Positions 1 to 9,648 of a stretch of DNA of 64,000 nucleotides are shown here, in pieces. The stretch is from assembly GCF_003570705.1 (NCBI RefSeq), contig NZ_QWVT01000014.1, forward strand, positions 1-64,000. The letters run 5' to 3'. The stretch comes from Mesobacillus zeae (lineage in GTDB: Bacteria; Bacillota; Bacilli; Bacillales; Cytobacillaceae). The translations under genes were made by a program, and so were the position numbers. Each line of letters opens with the position of its first letter. The stretch's first letter is position 1. Below the pieces are notes generated by a model. It ran no database searches and had not been told where the DNA came from. It worked only from the letters and a program-made list of their open reading frames with translations.

Positions 1-650
1 TTTTTTTGTTGTTTCAGTTTGAAAGCGGGCGGCTGGTGGGGTTGGTTGATATCTCACAACAGATGGTCGATATCCGCTCCAAGTTGATTGATTTAGCTCA
101 GAGGATGGTTGATATCTGGCGAAAGTTGGTTGATATCACAAAAATCCAGCCAACCACAAATGAGCAGGAACTTCCGCCAAACCGAAAACCGCTGTATAAG
201 CAGCAGATTTTACAAAAAGCTACAACACGTATTATCCAGGTTGGAAGTTGTTGTTCCTGCAGCTGGCTTTATTAAAAGCTCACCGCACGCATCACCCCAT
301 TCAGTCTTATCCCTAGTTATAGAACTACAAAAAAATTCCCCATCAGACACAGGTCCAAACGAGAAATTAAGACCAAAACACTTTTTTCTAACATTCCGGC
401 AAGCTGGAGACTTTTACAGATATCAACTATCCTGCTGGATTCGATCATTTTCCCAACAAGCAAAAACTCAGCCTCCTCAACTTCCGTAATCTAACCCCCT
501 CCCTATAGAAAATCCTTCAATTCAGCGTAGAATGGTTTCCCGCATAATGTGGGCGGGTAGAAAATACTTAACCTCCCCGCGCCAGGTTTCACTTTACATA
601 TTTCTGGATAAGATAGAAGTGCCGCATGAATTGCATCGTATGAAAAAGTT
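1..650. other. Intergenic region upstream of ctsR
   Basis: Apart from the 21-bp tandem repeat at 42-146 (separate entry) I see no gene here. Short open frames at 6-275, 109-489 and 532-732 overlap one another, lack ribosome binding sites and resemble nothing I know. In B. subtilis rRNA and tRNA genes lie on this side of ctsR; no rRNA or tRNA sequence is visible in this stretch. Confidence 0.5.
42..146 (+). repeat. Five tandem 21-bp units (heptapeptide-coding repeat)
   Basis: Units start at 42, 63, 84, 105 and 126. Read in one frame each encodes a heptad of form [L/M]-[V/I]-D-[I/L]-x-x-x: LVDISQQ, MVDIRSK, LIDLAQR, MVDIWRK, LVDITKI. The nucleotide core is GTTGATATC with drift. The frame is open from 6 to 275 but has no ribosome binding site in view and its beginning may lie left of the window. 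Short VDI-type heptad repeats of this look occur in Bacillus genomes; whether they are translated is unknown to me. Confidence 0.6.
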
Positions 651-679
651 ATGTATAATTAATGTCAAAGATAGTCAAA
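631..679 (+). promoter_or_regulatory. SigA promoter and CtsR operator of the ctsR operon
   Basis: A -35 TTGCAT (631-636) is followed after 17 bp by -10 TATAAT (654-659). Directly downstream, 663-679 reads tGTCAAA-gat-aGTCAAA, the tandem heptad separated by three bases that CtsR recognises (consensus GGTCAAA-NAN-GGTCAAA). The operator covers the transcription start, so CtsR bound here would block initiation of its own operon at normal temperature. Confidence 0.85.
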
Positions 680-728
680 GTCAGGACTGGTGGCTAAGGA
701 ATGCTAAAGTCAGAATGGGGGAGGTTTT

Positions 729-1190
729 GTGAGGAATATATCGGATATCATTGAAAGATACCTGAAACAGGTTTTGGAGATGAGCGAAAAAGAACTCGTT
801 GAAATTAAACGAAGTGAAATCGCCGATAAATTTCAATGCGTGCCATCCCAGATTAATTACGTTATCAATACGAGGTTCACAATTGAGCGGGGATATATGG
901 TGGAAAGCAAACGCGGCGGCGGCGGATATATCCGCATCATGAGAGTGAGATTATATGATCACGCAAATCTGATTGATCAGCTGCTGTCATTGGTCAACCA
1001 CCGCGTAACCCAAGCAAATGCCGAGCATATTATTAAACGGATCATCGAAGAAGAGGTGATTACGGAACGGGAGGCGAAGATTATGCTTAGTGTCCTGGAC
1101 CGTTCAGTCATCCATATCGATTTGCCGCAGAGGGATGAACTGCGGGCAAGAATGCTGAATGCAATGCTGGTGGCTCTTAAATATAAATAA
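729..1190 (+). CDS. ctsR: Heat-shock repressor CtsR
   Basis: Dimeric winged-helix repressor of class III heat-shock genes (the clpC operon, clpP, clpE), 153 residues, close to the usual 154. The N-terminal DNA-binding half includes the RGGGGYIRI glycine-rich wing (about residues 62-70), the part known to sense heat; the C-terminal half dimerises and is the target of McsB and ClpCP. The start is GTG at 729, preceded by the strong site GGGGGAGG (717-724). First gene of ctsR-mcsA-mcsB-clpC, which it autoregulates through the operator at 663-679. Confidence 0.97.
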   Translation: MRNISDIIERYLKQVLEMSEKELVEIKRSEIADKFQCVPSQINYVINTRFTIERGYMVESKRGGGGYIRIMRVRLYDHANLIDQLLSLVNHRVTQANAEHIIKRIIEEEVITEREAKIMLSVLDRSVIHIDLPQRDELRARMLNAMLVALKYK

Positions 1191-1217
1191 TATGAATTGA
1201 GCTGGAGAGGTGAAAGC

Positions 1218-1766
1218 ATGATATGCCAGGAATGTAATCAAAGACCGGCAACACTGCATTTTACAAATTTCAGCAATGGTGAAAAGACGGAACTTCATTT
1301 ATGTGAGCGATGTGCACATGAGAAAGGAGAAATGTTTATGATGAACCAAGGGCATGGTTTTTCACTAAATCATCTTCTTGCAGGACTTCTAAATATTGAA
1401 CCCGCTCTTCAGCCAAATACTAAGGAACATTTTCACCAGGAAGAAATTATTCAATGCAGCCGCTGCCATATGACTTATCCACAATTTGTGAAAATCGGCC
1501 GTTTTGGCTGTGCCCATTGCTATGATACGTTCAAAGAGCAATTGGGACCGATCATCAGGAGGCTTCACAGCGGAAACTCTGTCCATAACGGAAAGATCCC
1601 GAAAAGAGCAGGCGGGACCATCAGCATGCAACGGAATTTAACAGCCCTTAAGGAAACACTGGGAGAGCTGATTTCGAAAGAGGAATTCGAAAAAGCAGCA
1701 GAGCTGAGGGACGAAATTCGTGCATTGGAAAAGAGACTCGCCGAGCAGCACAGGGGAGGGGAGTAA
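1218..1766 (+). CDS. mcsA: McsA, zinc-finger activator of the McsB arginine kinase
   Basis: Adaptor that binds and activates McsB and helps bring substrates to ClpCP. 182 residues. It carries four CxxC pairs (C3/C6, C29/C32, C80/C83, C98/C101), consistent with two zinc fingers, and a C-terminal UVR motif (about 138-178) of the type that binds Clp ATPases. I place the start at ATG 1218, 7 bases after GGAGAGG; an in-frame TTG at 1197 has no suitable site. It lies 27 bp after ctsR and ends one base before mcsB. Confidence 0.95.
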   Translation: MICQECNQRPATLHFTNFSNGEKTELHLCERCAHEKGEMFMMNQGHGFSLNHLLAGLLNIEPALQPNTKEHFHQEEIIQCSRCHMTYPQFVKIGRFGCAHCYDTFKEQLGPIIRRLHSGNSVHNGKIPKRAGGTISMQRNLTALKETLGELISKEEFEKAAELRDEIRALEKRLAEQHRGGE

Positions 1767-1767
1767 C

Positions 1768-2841
1768 TTGTCACTGGAACGATTTATCAGCCAGGCCGTA
1801 AGTTCATGGATGAGCACAGAAGGACCCGATTCGGATATTGTCCTTAGCTCAAGGATCAGGCTGGCAAGGAATTTAAGCCAGTTTGATTTTCCGACGCTTG
1901 CCACAAATGAAGAAGCATTCAAGGTTACAGCAGCAGTGGAAGAATGGGCAAATAGCGGCTCCCACCCGGGCGCCTCACGTTTTGAAATGGTGAAAATGAA
2001 TGATATTCAGCCGCTTCAGAAACGTGTGCTTGTTGAGAAGCATCTAATAAGTCCGCATCTCGCAGAGAATTCACGGCACGGTGCGTGTCTTTTATCAGAA
2101 AATGAAGAGTACAGCATTATGGTTAACGAGGAGGATCATATCCGGATTCAATGTCTCTTCCCTGGGTTCCAACTGTCAGAAGCGCTGTCAGCTGCCAATG
2201 AAATTGATGATTTGATGGAAGAAAGCCTTGATTATGCTTTTGATGAAAAGTACGGCTATTTAACAAGCTGTCCTACGAATGCAGGCACAGGCCTAAGGGC
2301 ATCCGTTATGATGCACCTGCCCGGCCTGTACTTAACACAGCAAATAAACAGGATTGTACCGGCGATTAACCAGCTTGGTTTGGTGGTAAGGGGTATATAC
2401 GGTGAAGGCAGTGAAGCACTGGGGAATATTTTTCAGATTTCCAACCAAATAACGTTGGGTAAATCCGAGGATGACATTGTGGAAGATTTAAAGAGTGTTG
2501 TTAAACAGCTAATTTCTCAAGAAAGATCAGCACGTGAAGCATTAGCGAAGACCTCTAACATACAATTAGAAGATAGAATCTTCCGGTCATACGGAATCCT
2601 TGCGAACAGCCGGATCATTGAGACGAAGGAAGCAGCTGGCTGCTTGTCAGATGTACGGCTTGGTATAGATATGGGGTATTTAAAAGATATATCGAAAAAT
2701 ATTTTAAATGAATTGATGATTCTTACTCAGCCGGGCTTTTTGCAGCAGTATGCAGGCGGACCCCTGAGGCCTGATGAAAGGGACATCCGAAGGGCTGCCA
2801 TGATCAGAGAACGTTTAAAGATGGAAATAAAAGAACAATAA
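1768..2841 (+). CDS. mcsB: Protein arginine kinase McsB
   Basis: Phosphorylates arginines on CtsR and on damaged proteins, marking them for ClpCP degradation; a bacterial relative of creatine/arginine kinases. 357 residues. Visible: nucleotide-binding SSRIRLARN (27-35), the NEEDHIRI loop (120-127), the [13 protein letters not shown] active-site segment (168-180) and, near the end, RDIRRA (338-343), the allosteric phospho-arginine pocket. The start is TTG at 1768: homology to the SLxxFI N-terminus begins there and GGGGAGGGGAG precedes it, overlapping the mcsA stop. mcsA and mcsB look translationally coupled. Confidence 0.95.
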   Translation: MSLERFISQAVSSWMSTEGPDSDIVLSSRIRLARNLSQFDFPTLATNEEAFKVTAAVEEWANSGSHPGASRFEMVKMNDIQPLQKRVLVEKHLISPHLAENSRHGACLLSENEEYSIMVNEEDHIRIQCLFPGFQLSEALSAANEIDDLMEESLDYAFDEKYGYLTSCPTNAGTGLRASVMMHLPGLYLTQQINRIVPAINQLGLVVRGIYGEGSEALGNIFQISNQITLGKSEDDIVEDLKSVVKQLISQERSAREALAKTSNIQLEDRIFRSYGILANSRIIETKEAAGCLSDVRLGIDMGYLKDISKNILNELMILTQPGFLQQYAGGPLRPDERDIRRAAMIRERLKMEIKEQ

Positions 2842-2855
2842 GGAGGATGGGTATT

Positions 2856-5294
2856 ATGATGTTTGGACGCTTTACAGAGAGAGCGCAGAAGGTACTGGCA
2901 TTGGCACAGGAAGAAGCAATCCGCCTTGGGCACAGCAATATTGGGACTGAGCACATCCTGCTCGGGCTTGTGCGCGAAGGGGAAGGAATCGCGGCTAAAG
3001 CGTTGTACGGTTTGGGCCTTGGGGCTGAGAAAATACAGAAAGAAGTGGAGAATCTGATCGGCCGGGGAGAAGAAGGGGCACAAACCATTCACTATACCCC
3101 TCGGGCCAAAAAGGTCATTGAATTATCAATGGATGAAGCAAGAAAACTAGGCCACTCCTATGTAGGAACAGAACATATTTTGCTGGGACTCATCCGCGAA
3201 GGCGAAGGCGTTGCGGCACGCGTCCTCAACAATCTTGGCGTCAGCCTTAATAAAGCCCGTCAGCAAGTGCTCCAACTCCTGGGAAGTAATGAAACATCAG
3301 GGGGCCAGGGAGGCGGGTCGGCAAACGCAAACACGCCTACACTCGACAGCCTTGCCAGGGATCTTACAGCGATCGCAAGGGAAGGCAGCCTTGACCCCGT
3401 CATTGGCAGAAGCAAAGAAATTCAGAGGGTCATCGAGGTGCTTAGCAGGAGGACAAAAAATAACCCAGTCCTGATTGGTGAGCCTGGTGTCGGGAAAACG
3501 GCGATTGCAGAAGGCCTTGCCCAGCAGATTGTCAACAATGAAGTACCTGAAATCCTTAGGGACAAACGCGTTATGACGCTAGACATGGGGACTGTTGTTG
3601 CAGGCACCAAATACCGCGGTGAGTTTGAAGACCGGCTGAAAAAGGTCATGGATGAAATCCGCCAGGCTGGAAATATCATTTTGTTTATTGATGAACTCCA
3701 TACGCTGATTGGTGCAGGCGGGGCAGAAGGGGCCATTGATGCCTCCAACATCCTGAAGCCATCCCTTGCTCGCGGCGAGCTCCAGTGCATTGGGGCAACA
3801 ACGCTTGATGAATACCGGAAATACATTGAAAAAGATGCAGCGCTTGAAAGGCGGTTCCAGCCAATCACAGTGGATGAGCCGACCGCAGAAGAGTCCATCC
3901 AGATTTTAAAAGGGCTGCGTGACCGTTATGAAGCTCATCACCGGGTATCGATTACGGACGAAGCGATTGATGCTGCCGTTAAATTTTCGGACCGCTATAT
4001 TTCAGACCGCTTCCTTCCGGATAAAGCGATTGATTTAATCGATGAAGCTGGATCGAAAGTACGCCTGCGCTCCTATACAACGCCTCCTAATCTGAAAGAG
4101 CTTGAAATGAAGCTGGAGGAAGTGCGCAAGGAAAAGGATGCCTCCGTTCAAAGCCAGGAGTTTGAAAAAGCCGCTTCGCTGCGCGATACAGAACAGCGCC
4201 TGCGTGAGCAGCTTGATAATACGAAGAAGACATGGAAAGAAAAACAGGGCAAAGAAAACAGCGAAGTCACAGTGGAAGATATCGCCCATGTTGTGTCAAG
4301 CTGGACGGGAGTGCCTGTTTCCAAACTGGCTCAAACAGAAACCGATAAATTGCTGAAGCTTGAGGAAATCCTTCATTCCCGCCTGATCGGGCAGGAAGAA
4401 GCGGTAAAAGCTGTTTCCAAGGCTGTGCGCCGTGCACGTGCCGGCCTCAAGGATCCAAAACGGCCGATTGGTTCCTTTATTTTCCTCGGCCCTACAGGCG
4501 TAGGAAAGACGGAACTTGCAAGAGCGCTTGCTGAGTCCATGTTTGGCGATGAGGATGCGATGATCCGCATCGACATGTCCGAATACATGGAAAAGCATTC
4601 GACTTCAAGGCTCGTAGGTTCACCTCCGGGTTATGTCGGCTATGATGAGGGCGGCCAGCTGACTGAAAAAGTCCGCAGGAAGCCGTATTCCGTCATCTTG
4701 CTGGATGAAATTGAAAAAGCGCATCCTGATGTTTTCAATATCCTCCTGCAGGTGCTTGAAGACGGAAGGCTGACGGATTCAAAGGGACGGACAGTTGATT
4801 TCCGGAACACAGTCCTGATTTTAACTTCAAACGTTGGTGCGGAAGCCTTGAAACGAAATAAGTATGTGGGCTTTAACATTCAGGATGGGGAACAGGATTA
4901 TAAGGATATGAAGGGTAAAGTCATGGAAGAGCTGAAAAAAGCTTTCCGCCCTGAGTTCCTGAACCGGATTGATGAAATTATCGTGTTCCATGCTTTGGAG
5001 AAAGAACATCTTAAAAAGATTGTTACCCTTATGTCGGATCAGCTTGTTAAGCGGCTAGAGGAGCAGGATATCCATCTTGAACTTACCGAAGCTGCAAAAG
5101 TGAAAATTTCCGAGGAAGGATACGATCCTGAATATGGAGCAAGGCCGCTTCGCAGGGCGATCCAGAAGCATATCGAAGACCAGCTTTCGGAAGAACTGCT
5201 TAAAGGTACTGTCCTAACCGGGCAAAATGTCTTGATTGATGTAGAAAATGGGGAGTTTACCGTAAAAACAGTAGAGAAAGCTGCGAACAGGTAA
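2856..5294 (+). CDS. clpC: AAA+ unfoldase ClpC
   Basis: HSP100 chaperone that unfolds proteins, including arginine-phosphorylated ones, and feeds them to ClpP. 812 residues. Order of parts: double Clp-N repeat (1-145); first AAA+ domain with GEPGVGKT and the Walker B segment FIDELH; middle domain with a UVR-like motif ([12 protein letters not shown]), the docking place of MecA/McsB; second AAA+ domain with GPTGVGKT; and VGF in YVGFN, the ClpP-binding loop. Start ATG 2856 (MMFGRF), 8 bases after AAGGAGG; ATG 2847 is in frame but sits too close to that site. Last gene of the CtsR operon. Confidence 0.97.
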   Translation: MMFGRFTERAQKVLALAQEEAIRLGHSNIGTEHILLGLVREGEGIAAKALYGLGLGAEKIQKEVENLIGRGEEGAQTIHYTPRAKKVIELSMDEARKLGHSYVGTEHILLGLIREGEGVAARVLNNLGVSLNKARQQVLQLLGSNETSGGQGGGSANANTPTLDSLARDLTAIAREGSLDPVIGRSKEIQRVIEVLSRRTKNNPVLIGEPGVGKTAIAEGLAQQIVNNEVPEILRDKRVMTLDMGTVVAGTKYRGEFEDRLKKVMDEIRQAGNIILFIDELHTLIGAGGAEGAIDASNILKPSLARGELQCIGATTLDEYRKYIEKDAALERRFQPITVDEPTAEESIQILKGLRDRYEAHHRVSITDEAIDAAVKFSDRYISDRFLPDKAIDLIDEAGSKVRLRSYTTPPNLKELEMKLEEVRKEKDASVQSQEFEKAASLRDTEQRLREQLDNTKKTWKEKQGKENSEVTVEDIAHVVSSWTGVPVSKLAQTETDKLLKLEEILHSRLIGQEEAVKAVSKAVRRARAGLKDPKRPIGSFIFLGPTGVGKTELARALAESMFGDEDAMIRIDMSEYMEKHSTSRLVGSPPGYVGYDEGGQLTEKVRRKPYSVILLDEIEKAHPDVFNILLQVLEDGRLTDSKGRTVDFRNTVLILTSNVGAEALKRNKYVGFNIQDGEQDYKDMKGKVMEELKKAFRPEFLNRIDEIIVFHALEKEHLKKIVTLMSDQLVKRLEEQDIHLELTEAAKVKISEEGYDPEYGARPLRRAIQKHIEDQLSEELLKGTVLTGQNVLIDVENGEFTVKTVEKAANR

Positions 5295-5311
5295 GAGATT
5301 TCCATTATAAT

Positions 5312-5345
5312 AAAGAGGTATACGGATAACGTGTACCTCTTTTTC
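5312..5345 (+). terminator. Terminator after clpC
   Basis: AAGAGGTA and TACCTCTT form the stem around a 13-base loop, followed by TTTTTCT. It ends the ctsR operon and separates it from radA. Confidence 0.8.
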
Positions 5346-5451
5346 TATAAGAGGTTGGTTAAGCCGGCATAATGGTGAGAATGCCAGCTTGGTGTAAAGG
5401 GCAGCAGCTTTTTTTGCTAACTGAAGAAAGCTTGTAAATTTATTCTTCGAT

Positions 5452-5516
5452 AACTGTCCAGCTGCAGCGGCTAGCGACTAGTGGACCGCGTTAAACGGGC
5501 GTTTCCGCTTTTTCGC
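5452..5516. repeat. Degenerate Bacillus intergenic repeat
   Basis: The stretch AACTGTCCAGCTGCAGCGG followed by CTAGCGACTAG and GGGCGTTTCCGCTTTTTCGC resembles a family of intergenic repeats with TGTC-AGCT-CAGCGCCTAG cores that I know from several Bacillus-group genomes. This copy is incomplete. It fills part of the 277-bp gap between the clpC terminator and radA, where I see nothing else coding. Confidence 0.45.
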
Positions 5517-5571
5517 AGTGCTTGTAGCATATTCTATATATGAACACGTGTTACTGAGAGGAAGAAATGAA

Positions 5572-6954
5572 ATGGGGAAAAGAAAAACAAAATTTATATG
5601 CCAGGAATGCGGGTATGAATCGGCAAAGTGGATGGGGAAGTGTCCCGGATGCGGACAATGGAACAAGATGGTGGAAGAAACAGAGACCGCAGGAAAGGGA
5701 AGAAGAGGGGCATTTATGGGGGCTGGGACTGCTTCATCTGCCATAGCTGCAAAGCCTGTTCCTATCACTTCAATCAAGATGGTAAGCGAGCCGCGGATCC
5801 ATACGGACTTGATGGAAATGAACCGGGTGCTCGGCGGCGGCGTGGTGAAAGGCTCGCTCGTTTTAATTGGCGGGGACCCGGGGATCGGAAAGTCGACACT
5901 GCTCCTTCAAGTATCATTCCAGCTGGCCCGAAAAAACCATTCTGTTCTTTATATTTCCGGGGAGGAGTCGATGAGGCAGACCAAGCTGCGCGCTGAACGG
6001 CTAGGAGTCGCATCGGACAAACTCCTGATCTATTCGGAGACAAATCTTGAGGAAATCAGCCGCACAATCGAGAATACGTCACCTGAGTTCGTTATTGTGG
6101 ACTCCATCCAGACTGTTTACCACCCAGACATTACTTCAGCTCCGGGAAGTGTCTCGCAGGTAAGGGAATGTACAGCGGAACTGATGCGGATCGCCAAAAC
6201 AAAAGGCGTTGCGATTTTTATCGTCGGACATGTCACGAAGGAAGGTTCGATTGCCGGACCGCGGCTTCTTGAGCATATGGTCGATACAGTCCTTTACTTT
6301 GAAGGTGAGCGACACCATACGTACCGGATACTGCGGGCAGTCAAGAATCGTTTTGGTTCCACTAACGAGATGGGAATTTTTGAAATGAAGGAATCGGGGC
6401 TTGAAGAGGTCGCCAATCCTTCTGAAATTTTTCTTGAGGAGCGTTCCCAGGGTGCTTCAGGTTCGACGGTTGTTGCTTCGATGGAAGGGACAAGGCCGGT
6501 TCTTGTTGAGGTCCAGGCGCTAATTTCTCCTTCCAGCTTTGGGAATCCTAGGAGGATGGCAACAGGTATTGACCATAACAGGGTATCCCTGCTGATGGCT
6601 GTCCTTGAAAAAAGGGTGGGGCTGCTGCTGGCCAACCAGGATGCATACTTAAAAGTCGCTGGAGGGGTAAAACTGGACGAGCCAGCCATTGACCTTGCCA
6701 TTGCTGTCAGCATTGCTTCAAGCTTCCGTGACAGGCCAACACGCCCGTCTGACTGCATGATCGGCGAAGTAGGACTGACCGGGGAAGTCCGCCGGGTATC
6801 CAGGATTGAACAAAGGGTGCAGGAAGCGGTGAAGCTTGGCTTCGAGAGAATTATCCTGCCGGCGAACAACCTTGGCGGATGGACTGCGCCGAAAGGGGTC
6901 GCGCTGATCGGTGTATCCACAGTTAGTGAAGCATTGAAGGTTACACTGGATTAA
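5572..6954 (+). CDS. radA: DNA repair and branch-migration ATPase RadA (Sms)
   Basis: RecA-related helicase that extends D-loops and processes recombination intermediates. 460 residues. Visible: N-terminal C4 zinc finger (C10, C13, C24, C27), Walker [10 protein letters not shown] (about 100), the RadA-specific KNRFG motif, and a C-terminal Lon-protease-like domain without protease function. The start ATG 5572 follows GAGAGGAAG; the open frame reaches back to 5518, but homology starts at [10 protein letters not shown]. In B. subtilis disA follows in the same operon; here it does not. Confidence 0.96.
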   Translation: MGKRKTKFICQECGYESAKWMGKCPGCGQWNKMVEETETAGKGRRGAFMGAGTASSAIAAKPVPITSIKMVSEPRIHTDLMEMNRVLGGGVVKGSLVLIGGDPGIGKSTLLLQVSFQLARKNHSVLYISGEESMRQTKLRAERLGVASDKLLIYSETNLEEISRTIENTSPEFVIVDSIQTVYHPDITSAPGSVSQVRECTAELMRIAKTKGVAIFIVGHVTKEGSIAGPRLLEHMVDTVLYFEGERHHTYRILRAVKNRFGSTNEMGIFEMKESGLEEVANPSEIFLEERSQGASGSTVVASMEGTRPVLVEVQALISPSSFGNPRRMATGIDHNRVSLLMAVLEKRVGLLLANQDAYLKVAGGVKLDEPAIDLAIAVSIASSFRDRPTRPSDCMIGEVGLTGEVRRVSRIEQRVQEAVKLGFERIILPANNLGGWTAPKGVALIGVSTVSEALKVTLD

Positions 6955-7219
6955 TGCTTTTTAAGGCCTTAATTACGTCTGGACGGGCGCTGCTCTTAAA
7001 GGAAGGATTGTCTGGACCGGACGGATAGGTGCATTATTTGTTATCATTTGACAGCCCCTATATCCGGTGCTACCTTAAAGGTGTGCCGAACACCGAAAAA
7101 ACTGGGGAAACAAGGGCTGTTTATAGCCTTGGTGCCTCGATGATGGCAATAAAAAATCTTCACAAGACCATGTTTCAAATATTGGAAAATGTTTATAATG
7201 ATTAGAAGGAGGTGAAGGG
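6955..7219. other. radA-yacL intergenic gap where disA is expected
   Basis: 265 bp without an open frame of note and without any recognisable remnant of disA (about 1.08 kb in Bacillus). Contains only weak promoter-like AT sequence just before yacL (TATAAT near 7195) and the yacL ribosome site AGAAGGAGGTG. Confidence 0.7.
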
Positions 7220-8302
7220 ATGTTAAGACGTATCATCCAAGCCTGCTTCCTTATCATCGGAGGAACGCTTGGTATATTCTTAATTCCTGATTTATTGACG
7301 CTGGTCAACCTTGATGGTGTTCCCCTGGTTGACAGTCCATATGTTTCTGCCATACTTGGAGCAATTATTTTTTATCTTCTTACTTTCTGGGCAGTTGACC
7401 ATGTAACGAATTTTGTGAAGTGGTTTGAAGAGTCGCTCATAAAGGCGCCGATCACGGACGTCCTGTTTGGGAGCGTTGGCTTGTTTTTTGGGCTGTTTGT
7501 AGCTTTTTTGATCGGTTTTACACTGAATACCATCCAGGTGCCAGTTCTAAACACTGTGGCTCCAATTGTGCTGACCCTTTTGTTTGGCTACCTAGGGTTT
7601 CAGGTGGGCTTTAAAAAACGGGATGAACTTCTTGTCCTTTTTTCAAAGAATAAGAAAAAAACCAGCGATGAAGAGCCTGAAAAAGAGCATCCCGGCACGC
7701 TGAAGATCCTCGATACAAGCGTGATTATCGATGGTCGGATTGCGGATATCTGCCAGACGGGATTCCTTGACGGTACAATCGTCATTCCGCAGTTTGTGCT
7801 GGAAGAGCTGCAGCATATTGCGGATTCCTCTGATGTCCTTAAAAGGAACAGGGGGCGCCGCGGACTGGATATCCTGAACAGGATCCAGAAAGAGCTGGAA
7901 ATCAAAGTGGAAATTTATGAAGGTGATTTTGAAGAAATCCAGGAAGTGGACAGCAAGCTTGTCAAGCTTGCTAAGCTATCGAGCGGGATTGTCGTCACGA
8001 ATGACTTTAACCTGAATAAAGTATGTGAACTGCAGGGTGTATCCGTCCTGAATATCAACGACCTTGCCAACGCCGTAAAGCCGGTGGTCCTGCCAGGAGA
8101 AGAAATGAGCATCCAGGTGATCAAGGATGGGAAGGAACAAAACCAGGGCATCGCCTATCTCGATGACGGGACGATGATTGTGGTTGAAGAAGGTCGCGAG
8201 TATATCGGCAAGCGGATAGACGTTCTTGTAACAAGTGTTCTTCAGACATCAGCCGGCAGGATGATTTTTGCCAAGCCTAAACTGCTGGAGAAAGCCTTAT
8301 AG
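7220..8302 (+). CDS. yacL: YacL family membrane protein with PIN and TRAM domains
   Basis: 360 residues. The N-terminal 110 residues form about four hydrophobic segments. After a charged linker ([14 protein letters not shown]) comes a PIN nuclease-like domain starting at [14 protein letters not shown], with conserved acidic residues and [10 protein letters not shown], then a C-terminal TRAM RNA-binding region. Family members are membrane-anchored; the substrate is not established. ATG 7220 follows GAAGGAGGTGA. Conserved neighbour of radA and ispD in Bacilli. Confidence 0.9.
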   Translation: MLRRIIQACFLIIGGTLGIFLIPDLLTLVNLDGVPLVDSPYVSAILGAIIFYLLTFWAVDHVTNFVKWFEESLIKAPITDVLFGSVGLFFGLFVAFLIGFTLNTIQVPVLNTVAPIVLTLLFGYLGFQVGFKKRDELLVLFSKNKKKTSDEEPEKEHPGTLKILDTSVIIDGRIADICQTGFLDGTIVIPQFVLEELQHIADSSDVLKRNRGRRGLDILNRIQKELEIKVEIYEGDFEEIQEVDSKLVKLAKLSSGIVVTNDFNLNKVCELQGVSVLNINDLANAVKPVVLPGEEMSIQVIKDGKEQNQGIAYLDDGTMIVVEEGREYIGKRIDVLVTSVLQTSAGRMIFAKPKLLEKAL

Positions 8303-8320
8303 AGGGATAGGAGTTATGTA

Positions 8321-9019
8321 ATGGATTATGTAGTCATTATTCCCGCAGCCGGACAGGGAAAGAGAATGGGTGCGGGGAAAAACAAGCTTTTACTGACACT
8401 GGAAGGGATACCAGTGCTGATCCATACACTAAGAGTATTTGAGGCTGATGAGGCGTGCACAGGAGTCATCCTTACCATCCACCCTGATGATGAACAGTCC
8501 TTTAAAGAGCTGCTTGGCAGGTATGGCATTACGAAAATCGCGGCGTTGGTGCATGGAGGCCGGGAAAGACAGGATAGTGTCTTTAACGGCCTTAAGGCCG
8601 CTCCAGCTAGTGAGGTCATCCTTGTCCATGATGCAGCGCGGCCGTTTATCAAAAAAAATACGATCCGCATGCTGGCTGAGGCTGCCCTGTTGGATGGAGC
8701 CGCTATTGCTGCGGTGCCTGTAAAGGACACGATCAAGAAAGCGGAAAACCTCCATGTAACCGAAACGGTTGAGAGATCAAGCTTGTGGGCAGTTCAAACC
8801 CCGCAGGCTTTTCGCGTTTCTGTCCTGAGGGAAGCTCATGAACAGGCGGAGAAAGACCATTTTACCGGAACGGATGACAGTAGCCTTGTGGAACGGCTTG
8901 GGCACAAGGTCGCCATTATTGAAGGCGATTATGATAATATTAAGCTAACAACGCCAGAGGATCTTTATTTTGCCGAAGCAATCATGAAAAAGAGGGAGAT
9001 CAGGCCGAATAAACAATAA
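8321..9019 (+). CDS. ispD: 2-C-methyl-D-erythritol 4-phosphate cytidylyltransferase
   Basis: Third step of the MEP isoprenoid pathway: couples MEP to CTP giving CDP-ME. 232 residues, full length. The N-terminal PAAGQGKRMG is the CTP-binding glycine-rich loop, VHDAARPF the substrate-binding motif, and VQTPQAF lies in the later conserved part. The start at ATG 8321 follows ATAGGAG. Directly upstream of ispF, as in most Firmicutes, so the two non-adjacent steps of the pathway are co-transcribed. Confidence 0.96.
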   Translation: MDYVVIIPAAGQGKRMGAGKNKLLLTLEGIPVLIHTLRVFEADEACTGVILTIHPDDEQSFKELLGRYGITKIAALVHGGRERQDSVFNGLKAAPASEVILVHDAARPFIKKNTIRMLAEAALLDGAAIAAVPVKDTIKKAENLHVTETVERSSLWAVQTPQAFRVSVLREAHEQAEKDHFTGTDDSSLVERLGHKVAIIEGDYDNIKLTTPEDLYFAEAIMKKREIRPNKQ

Positions 9020-9031
9020 AAGGAGTATTAG

Positions 9032-9511
9032 ATGATGTTTCGTATTGGACAAGGTTTTGATGTACATATATTGACCGAGGGTCGGCCGCTTATCATTGGG
9101 GGAATCACCATTCCTTATGAAAAAGGCTTGCTGGGGCATTCTGACGCTGATGTGCTGCTGCATACGATTGCTGATGCAGCTCTTGGCGCAATTGGGGAAG
9201 GCGATATTGGCAGACACTTCCCGGATACGGATCCCGAGTTCAAGGATGCCGACTCTGCAAGGCTTCTGGAGCATGTATGGTCCATTGTCAAAGAAAAAGG
9301 CTACAGGCTTGTGAACGTAGATTGTACGATCATTGCCCAGCAGCCAAAAATGGCTCCGTATATTGACAGGATGAAAGAGAGGATTGCAGGGCTTTTGGAA
9401 GGGACTGCAGACCAGGTTAACGTAAAAGCCACGACAACAGAGAAGCTTGGATTTCCAGGGCGCGGTGAGGGAATCGCTTCCCAGGCTGTCATTCTGCTTG
9501 AAAGAGTTTGA
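9032..9511 (+). CDS. ispF: 2-C-methyl-D-erythritol 2,4-cyclodiphosphate synthase
   Basis: Fifth MEP-pathway step: cyclises CDP-ME-2-phosphate with loss of CMP. 159 residues, the usual trimeric enzyme. The zinc ligands lie in GFDVH (Asp/His, residues 9-11) and in [27 protein letters not shown] near the end is the conserved nucleotide-binding segment. ATG 9032 (or the adjacent ATG 9035) follows AAAGGAG. 12 bp after ispD. Confidence 0.96.
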   Translation: MMFRIGQGFDVHILTEGRPLIIGGITIPYEKGLLGHSDADVLLHTIADAALGAIGEGDIGRHFPDTDPEFKDADSARLLEHVWSIVKEKGYRLVNVDCTIIAQQPKMAPYIDRMKERIAGLLEGTADQVNVKATTTEKLGFPGRGEGIASQAVILLERV

Positions 9512-9587
9512 CCCCGAGGTGTCTTTCTTCCGTCAAGGCTTAGTGATACAATAGTCAAATCATAAACTTTATGAAAAGTGTACAGCT

Positions 9588-9635
9588 GCTTATGCCAGCC
9601 CCAGAGGACATGGCATAAGGCTTACGCTTTTTTTT
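9588..9635 (+). terminator. Hairpin and T-run upstream of gltX
   Basis: TTATGCCA (9590-9597) pairs with TGGCATAA (9611-9618), followed at 9628 by eight T. It ends the radA-ispF transcript or attenuates entry into gltX; the T-run sits a few bases away from the stem, so it is less than ideal. No T-box core is present here. Confidence 0.55.
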
Positions 9636-9648
9636 GGGAGGATTCGTT

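Noticed and set aside
6294-6920. Long leftward frame (208 codons) inside radA
   Set aside because: Shadow of a well-conserved gene on the other strand.
9512-9648. Second T-box ahead of gltX
   Set aside because: There is a hairpin and T-run, but no GTGGAACCGCG-type core and no Stem I.
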